Assembly (NCBI GenBank): GCA_937880335.1
Contig: CALFLJ010000074.1
Location: 1 to 18,162, forward strand
Direction: 5' to 3'
Source of the DNA: an uncultured Succinatimonas sp.
Lineage (GTDB): Bacteria; Pseudomonadota; Gammaproteobacteria; Enterobacterales; Succinivibrionaceae
Length of the DNA stretch: 18,162 bases
Shown: positions 13,739 through 18,162 of the stretch, piece after piece
Position numbering within the stretch: position 1 is the first letter of the stretch
How the letters are laid out: each line of letters opens with the position of its first letter
Notes under the pieces: generated by a model
What the model was told of the DNA's origin: nothing
Databases searched by the model: none
Seen by the model: the letters and a program-made list of their open reading frames with translations, nothing else
Position numbers and translations under genes: made by a program

Positions 13739-16171
13739 TTATTTAGCCTTAGATTTAGTTGTACGAGGTTTACGTGTAGCAGGCTTTTTAGCTGCAGTAC
13801 TACTCTTTCGAGCACAAGTTCTCTTAGTTTTTGCCTTAGGTGCACTATCCTCTACCTTTACATCAACGGCTTTCTCTTCTACTTTCACCTCAGGGGTTTT
13901 CTCTTCTACCTTAAGGAAAGAAGTGTCCTTCTCAACTAAAGGTTCATCAACAGAATTTACAGAATCCTTACTTTGAGGTTCATCTTCTTTGACGTCCTTT
14001 ATACGTTTTACATAAATGGTAGCTAAAGGTGGAAGATCAACTACTATAGAGTGGTACTGGTTTTGCCACGAGATATTAGAAGCAACAATCTTATCCATAC
14101 CTGTACCATAACCACTGCCCCAGTACTCTTTTGCATCAGAATCAAATACCACCTCGTAAAGGCCTGGCTTAGGTACACCTAAACGATAAGCAATATATGG
14201 ATTTGGAGTGAAATTAGATACAGAAATAAATATCTCATCACTATCATTTGGAATAGTACGCATCATAGCAAAAACGCTATGGTCAGCATCAGTTACATCA
14301 AGCCAGGTAAAGCTCTTAGGATCATAATCATTAGCCCACATAGCTTTATCTTTCTTATAGAGGTTATTTAAATCTTTAACCATCTTTTGAATGCCCTGAT
14401 GCTTACTGTACTTAAGCAACCACCAGTCTAGCTGAGCATCATTATTCCACTCAGCCCCCTGGCCAAATTCAGAACCCATAAAGTTTAATTTCTTACCTGG
14501 GTGTGCATATTGGAAGCCTAAGTATGCACGCAAGTTTGCAGCCTGTTGCCACTCATCACCTGGCATCTTATAAAGTAAAGAATGCTTTCCGTGAGTTACC
14601 TCATCGTGAGATACAGACAAGACAAAGTTTTCGTTATAAGCGTAAATCATGGAGAATGACATTTCACCATGATGGTACTTACGGAAATAAGGATCAGTTG
14701 CCATATACTCAAGAGAGTCATGCATCCACCCCATATTCCACTTAAAGCCAAAGCCTAAACCACCTGTAAAGGTTGGACGAGAAACCCCGGTAAAGGCTGT
14801 TGATTCCTCGGCTATAGTCATAGCATTCGGGAACTTCTTATAAACTTCCTCGTTGAACCATTTTAAGAAACTTACAGCCTCATAGTTGATATTTCCACCA
14901 TCAACATTAGGAATCCATTCACCTTCCTTTCGAGAGTAATCCCAATAAAGCATAGAGGCTACAGCATCAACGCGTAAACCATCGATGTGGAATAAATCAA
15001 GCCAAATTAAGGCAGATGCTATTAAGAAGCGACGAACAGTGTCACGACCAAAGTCATAAATTAAGGAATTCCAATCAGGGTGCCAGCCGCGACGAGGATC
15101 CTCGTACTCATAAAGACAAGTGCCATCAAAGCGGGCCAAGCCAAAAGCGTCTGTTGGGAAGTGAGCTGGAACCCAATCTAAAATAACACCAATTCCAGCT
15201 TGATGGAAACTATCTACAAAGAACTTAAAATCATCAATAGAACCAAAACGACTGGTTGGTGCAAAAAGACCTGTAGGCTGATAGCCCCAAGATCCTGAGA
15301 AAGGATGCTCCATAATTGGCATTAACTCAATATGGGTATATCCCATTTCCTTACAGTAGGAGACTAAGTCTTTTGCAAGCTCGCGATAACTTAGGCTCTT
15401 GCCATTTTCATTATGTTTCCAGGAACCTAAATGAACCTCATAAATAGAGATTGGTTGTTCAAGCTTGTTATTAAGCTGAGACTTTATCCACTCTTCGTCA
15501 TGCCAGGTATAGGTGGTCTGATCTGAAATAATTGAAGCAAATGAAGGATATTGCTCATGGAAGAAACCTACAGGATCGGCTTTATGCGGTAAACGATTGC
15601 CGTTAGGATCTTTGATTTCGTACTTATATCTCTCGCCTGCTTTAAGTCCTGGTACAAACAGTACCCAATGACCTAAAAGACTGCGAGCCATTGGATGACG
15701 ACGTCCATCCCAGAAATTAAAGTCACCAATTACAGATACAGCTGTAGCTGATGGGGCATAAACTGCAAACTTAGTTCCTTTAACTAAAACACCATCTATT
15801 TCAACTTCAATTAATTGTGCACCTAATGTCTTATAAATATTCTGAGGATCCTCATTCATGGTACTTAAACCATAAAAAGCCTCATCGCGGAACTGATATG
15901 GATCTATAACCTCAACGCTTGTATCGTTGTAACCAACTTTAAATTTATAGTGGAACAGACCTTGACAGTCAGGTAATTCACACTCAAACAGGCCATCTTG
16001 ATTAGTGCAATTTAATGTGCAGATATGAGAACCATCTTTTAAAGACAAAGCTTCTACACTATGAGCTCCTGGGAGCCATGCTCTTAAAACATATCCTTGC
16101 TCCATAGGTTGTAAACCTAAGGTCTCAAAAGGATTTCCCACACGGGCATTGTTGAGATCATCAATTATCAT
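13739..16171 (-). CDS. glgB: 1,4-alpha-glucan branching enzyme GlgB with a long charged C-terminal tail
   Basis: Forms alpha-1,6 branches in glycogen. Starting at the ATG at 16171 gives 810 residues. This start has AAGGAGA (16187 to 16181) nine bases upstream; the frame is open for 16 more codons, but that extension would overlap malQ. An N-terminal carbohydrate-binding pair (about 10-215; GTKFAVYAPSATAVSVIGDFNFWDG is CBM48) precedes the GH13 barrel, with nucleophile Asp402 (IDGLRVDAVASMLY), acid/base Glu455 (TIAEEST) and Asp523 (SHDEVTHGK), each three below the E. coli numbers. The family core ends near residue 723. Residues 724-810 are extra: first acidic with KVEEK/KVEEK/KVED repeats, then 779-810 with 14 Lys/Arg in 32 residues and no Asp or Glu, rich in Ala, Pro, Ser and Thr like a histone H1 tail. 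Confidence 0.95.
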   Translation of the reverse strand: MIIDDLNNARVGNPFETLGLQPMEQGYVLRAWLPGAHSVEALSLKDGSHICTLNCTNQDGLFECELPDCQGLFHYKFKVGYNDTSVEVIDPYQFRDEAFYGLSTMNEDPQNIYKTLGAQLIEVEIDGVLVKGTKFAVYAPSATAVSVIGDFNFWDGRRHPMARSLLGHWVLFVPGLKAGERYKYEIKDPNGNRLPHKADPVGFFHEQYPSFASIISDQTTYTWHDEEWIKSQLNNKLEQPISIYEVHLGSWKHNENGKSLSYRELAKDLVSYCKEMGYTHIELMPIMEHPFSGSWGYQPTGLFAPTSRFGSIDDFKFFVDSFHQAGIGVILDWVPAHFPTDAFGLARFDGTCLYEYEDPRRGWHPDWNSLIYDFGRDTVRRFLIASALIWLDLFHIDGLRVDAVASMLYWDYSRKEGEWIPNVDGGNINYEAVSFLKWFNEEVYKKFPNAMTIAEESTAFTGVSRPTFTGGLGFGFKWNMGWMHDSLEYMATDPYFRKYHHGEMSFSMIYAYNENFVLSVSHDEVTHGKHSLLYKMPGDEWQQAANLRAYLGFQYAHPGKKLNFMGSEFGQGAEWNNDAQLDWWLLKYSKHQGIQKMVKDLNNLYKKDKAMWANDYDPKSFTWLDVTDADHSVFAMMRTIPNDSDEIFISVSNFTPNPYIAYRLGVPKPGLYEVVFDSDAKEYWGSGYGTGMDKIVASNISWQNQYHSIVVDLPPLATIYVKRIKDVKEDEPQSKDSVNSVDEPLVEKDTSFLKVEEKTPEVKVEEKAVDVKVEDSAPKAKTKRTCARKSSTAAKKPATRKPRTTKSKAK

Positions 16172-16188
16172 TAGACTGTTTCTCCTTA

Positions 16189-18162
16189 TTAAATGCGAGC
16201 TTTTGTCATAGCCGCACAAAGTTCAGCTACATATTCATTGCTAAAAATGTCTTCAAGATCGACTGTAAGTTTTCTTTTCCAATTAGGATACTCCCTATAT
16301 GTTCCAGGAACATTGACCGGTTTCTCAACCCCAATCCAATCTTCAAGTTGTGTACTATATAAAGCACTTGCGCCTTTACACATGTGCACTTGTAAACCTT
16401 TAACTAGTTCTTTTGAATAAGGCACCTCTTTTGCGTCTTTGCCAATTTCATCACCAACAGACTTCAATCCATGCAGAGAATCTAAAATACGCTGTTTTGC
16501 ATTCTCTCTGTCCAAACGTAATTTATTGGCCTCATCTTGAGTATAAACGCCAAGTTTTACACCTAAATCTAAATCATAACTTGACCACCAGCCCTTAATG
16601 GTTGGCATATCATGGGTGGTTAAGGCTGACATTGCGACTGGCTCATATAATTTAGGATCGATAAATCCTCCATCAGATGCTCTCTCACCAAAGAAAAGCT
16701 TATAAGAATATGCGCCTAACTCTTTTAGCGCATCTCGAAGCTCCTGAGGAATTGTTCCTAAATCCTCTGCGATAACAAGACACTTATTGCGTTGAGATTC
16801 AAGGGCAATAATGCCTAGAAGATCATGCATAGGCATTGACTCATAACATCCACTGCAGGCACTTTCGCCTTGATTTACCCACCACATGCGGTATAAACCT
16901 GCGGCATGGTCGATACGTAAAGCGCCGCAGTTGCGCATATTGCTCCTGTAAAGATTAATAAATGGACGGTAGGCAGATTTTTTCAATGAGGTTGGAGACA
17001 TTGGCGCTAATCCCCAGTTCTGACCTAATGGGCCTAGTGGATCAGGCGGTGCTCCTACGGCCCCGTCCAAACGATAGACATCATTACAATCACTCCAAAC
17101 ATCACAACTACCAGGAGCTACACCTACAGCTAAATCACGGTATGTTCCTATGACCATGTGCTCCTCAAGTGCAACCTGATAGGCCTGCTTTAGCTGCTCT
17201 TGTGCCAAAAACTGAAGATAACAGTAAAAACGAACATCTGAAGCATGCTCTTCACGCCATTTTTCGACAAAAGGAGAATCAGATGATCTAAATTCCTTAG
17301 GGAAAGCAGGCCAGCCGTAAGCATCTATCCCCTGTTCGTATAATGAAAATTGAAGAGCATCATAGGTTGCCATATCCAAAAGGCTAATTCCGCCGTCTTG
17401 AATGAATTTTAAGAACTCTCTTCCTCTTAAGGTACGTTTATCATCCACCCTCTGAGCGTCAAAAATAGTTCTTATTACTTTAAGCTTTAATTCAAGTACT
17501 CCACGGTAATCTACGTACTCTCTTTGACGCAAAGCTTTAAGTTTTTGTTGGAATGGCTTTGAATTAAATAATGATGTAGCTTCTTTGCAATCGTTAAATT
17601 CAGGGATATTTTCAACATTTATATATATGACATTAAGCCAATTACGAGAAGATGGTGAATAAGGGCTTACAGAATCAGGATCTGGATTTGCCGGATATCC
17701 TGCGTGCATAGGATTTAAACCAACAAATTGACCTCCATTTTTAGCTACCTGTCTTAACAAATACTGTAAATCGCCAAAATCACCAATACCCCAATTATAA
17801 CGACTTCTAACAGCATAAAGCTGAACACTTACCCCCCATATTTTTTTCCCAAGTGCTATATCTTTAGGAATATAAGCCCTTTTTGGAGCTCTAATAAGAG
17901 ACATAACAGCACTGTTGTAAATACCATAGGAGGCGGTTAGTGAGAAGCTAAAACTGTGGTAACCATAGGGAAGATCCTTATCTAAAATAAGGCGGCGAAT
18001 ATCGTATTCTTCGCCTAAAACCTCTGTGTAATCAGCGATTTCTATCTCATATAAAGGTACTGTTTCAGTAATACTTTGACCATCTTCTAACTTTAAGGTC
18101 CATGTAACGGAAGCAGATTCTTCCAGAGATGCTTTTGTTCTTATATAAATAAAAGGTCTGTC
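16189..18162 (-). CDS. malQ: 4-alpha-glucanotransferase (amylomaltase) MalQ, N-terminus cut by window edge
   Basis: Transfers maltodextrin chains between acceptors, releasing glucose. The reading frame stays open from the stop at 16189-16191 to the right edge, giving 657 residues; the ATG at 17904 is internal. The upstream part (for example LPYGYHSFSFSLTASYGIYN) corresponds to the N-terminal domain of enterobacterial MalQ (E. coli 694 residues), so perhaps 30-50 residues are missing. GH77 signatures are WGVSVQLYAVRSRYNWGIGDFGDL, NPDPDSVSPYSPSSRNWLNVIY, GAPPDPLGPLGQNWG, CGALRIDHAAGLYR (nucleophile Asp codon at 16909-16911), AEDLGTIP (acid/base Glu) and TTHDMPTIKGWW (third Asp). It precedes glgB by 17 bases and is the first visible gene of the glucan operon; further genes may lie beyond the edge. 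Confidence 0.95.
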   Translation of the reverse strand, partial: DRPFIYIRTKASLEESASVTWTLKLEDGQSITETVPLYEIEIADYTEVLGEEYDIRRLILDKDLPYGYHSFSFSLTASYGIYNSAVMSLIRAPKRAYIPKDIALGKKIWGVSVQLYAVRSRYNWGIGDFGDLQYLLRQVAKNGGQFVGLNPMHAGYPANPDPDSVSPYSPSSRNWLNVIYINVENIPEFNDCKEATSLFNSKPFQQKLKALRQREYVDYRGVLELKLKVIRTIFDAQRVDDKRTLRGREFLKFIQDGGISLLDMATYDALQFSLYEQGIDAYGWPAFPKEFRSSDSPFVEKWREEHASDVRFYCYLQFLAQEQLKQAYQVALEEHMVIGTYRDLAVGVAPGSCDVWSDCNDVYRLDGAVGAPPDPLGPLGQNWGLAPMSPTSLKKSAYRPFINLYRSNMRNCGALRIDHAAGLYRMWWVNQGESACSGCYESMPMHDLLGIIALESQRNKCLVIAEDLGTIPQELRDALKELGAYSYKLFFGERASDGGFIDPKLYEPVAMSALTTHDMPTIKGWWSSYDLDLGVKLGVYTQDEANKLRLDRENAKQRILDSLHGLKSVGDEIGKDAKEVPYSKELVKGLQVHMCKGASALYSTQLEDWIGVEKPVNVPGTYREYPNWKRKLTVDLEDIFSNEYVAELCAAMTKARI

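Noticed and set aside
16172..16219. Upstream ATG giving glgB 16 extra N-terminal residues
   Set aside because: It would overlap the 3' end of malQ and has no ribosome site, whereas the ATG at 16171 has AAGGAGA at proper spacing and begins a normal GlgB N-terminus.

Overview
The window looks like a chromosomal segment of a low-GC Gram-negative bacterium, most likely an anaerobic or facultative gammaproteobacterium; something like a gut or rumen Succinivibrionaceae is an inference only. The reasons are the enterobacterial-type MalQ, GlgX and GlgB, the long (67 kDa-type) SppA, the YbbJ/QmcA pair, a CRP-like site, and a TRAP sugar-acid locus. All genes in the window look intact apart from the two cut by its edges (guaB on the left, malQ on the right). 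No tRNA, rRNA, CRISPR array or insertion sequence was seen.

Layout. (1) 1-1134, minus: 5' part of guaB (IMP dehydrogenase) with a clear extended -10 promoter. (2) 1135-1614: very AT-rich divergent spacer. (3) 1615-5522, plus: a membrane quality-control cluster made of an unrecognised two-helix membrane protein, a short NfeD protein (YbbJ-like), a stomatin/SPFH protein (QmcA-like) and the protease SppA, closed by a strong terminator at 5531-5560. (4) 5711-11524, plus: a sugar-acid catabolic locus. A FadR-subfamily GntR regulator is followed by a ManD-type sugar-acid dehydratase, a three-part TRAP transporter (lipoprotein binding protein, DctQ, DctM) and a KduD-like short-chain dehydrogenase. 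The regulator and the operon each carry a near-identical palindrome (TTGTCAGACAA / TTATCAGACAA) at the predicted transcription start, and the regulator promoter has a CRP-like site at class II spacing. (5) 11539-11588: two back-to-back hairpins between convergent operons. (6) 11587-18162, minus: alpha-glucan operon malQ-glgB-glgX, tightly packed (17-19 nt gaps).

How it fits together: the sugar-acid locus probably imports a hexonate or hexuronate with the sodium-driven TRAP system, dehydrates an aldonate to 2-keto-3-deoxygluconate and interconverts a keto acid with the dehydrogenase, under substrate-responsive GntR control and carbon-status (CRP) control. The glucan operon handles glycogen or maltodextrin branching, debranching and chain transfer. 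The most unusual single feature is an 87-residue C-terminal tail on GlgB, acidic then strongly basic and resembling a histone H1 tail. No wholly new multi-gene system is evident; the stomatin-NfeD-SppA cluster with its orphan membrane protein and the GlgB tail are the best leads.
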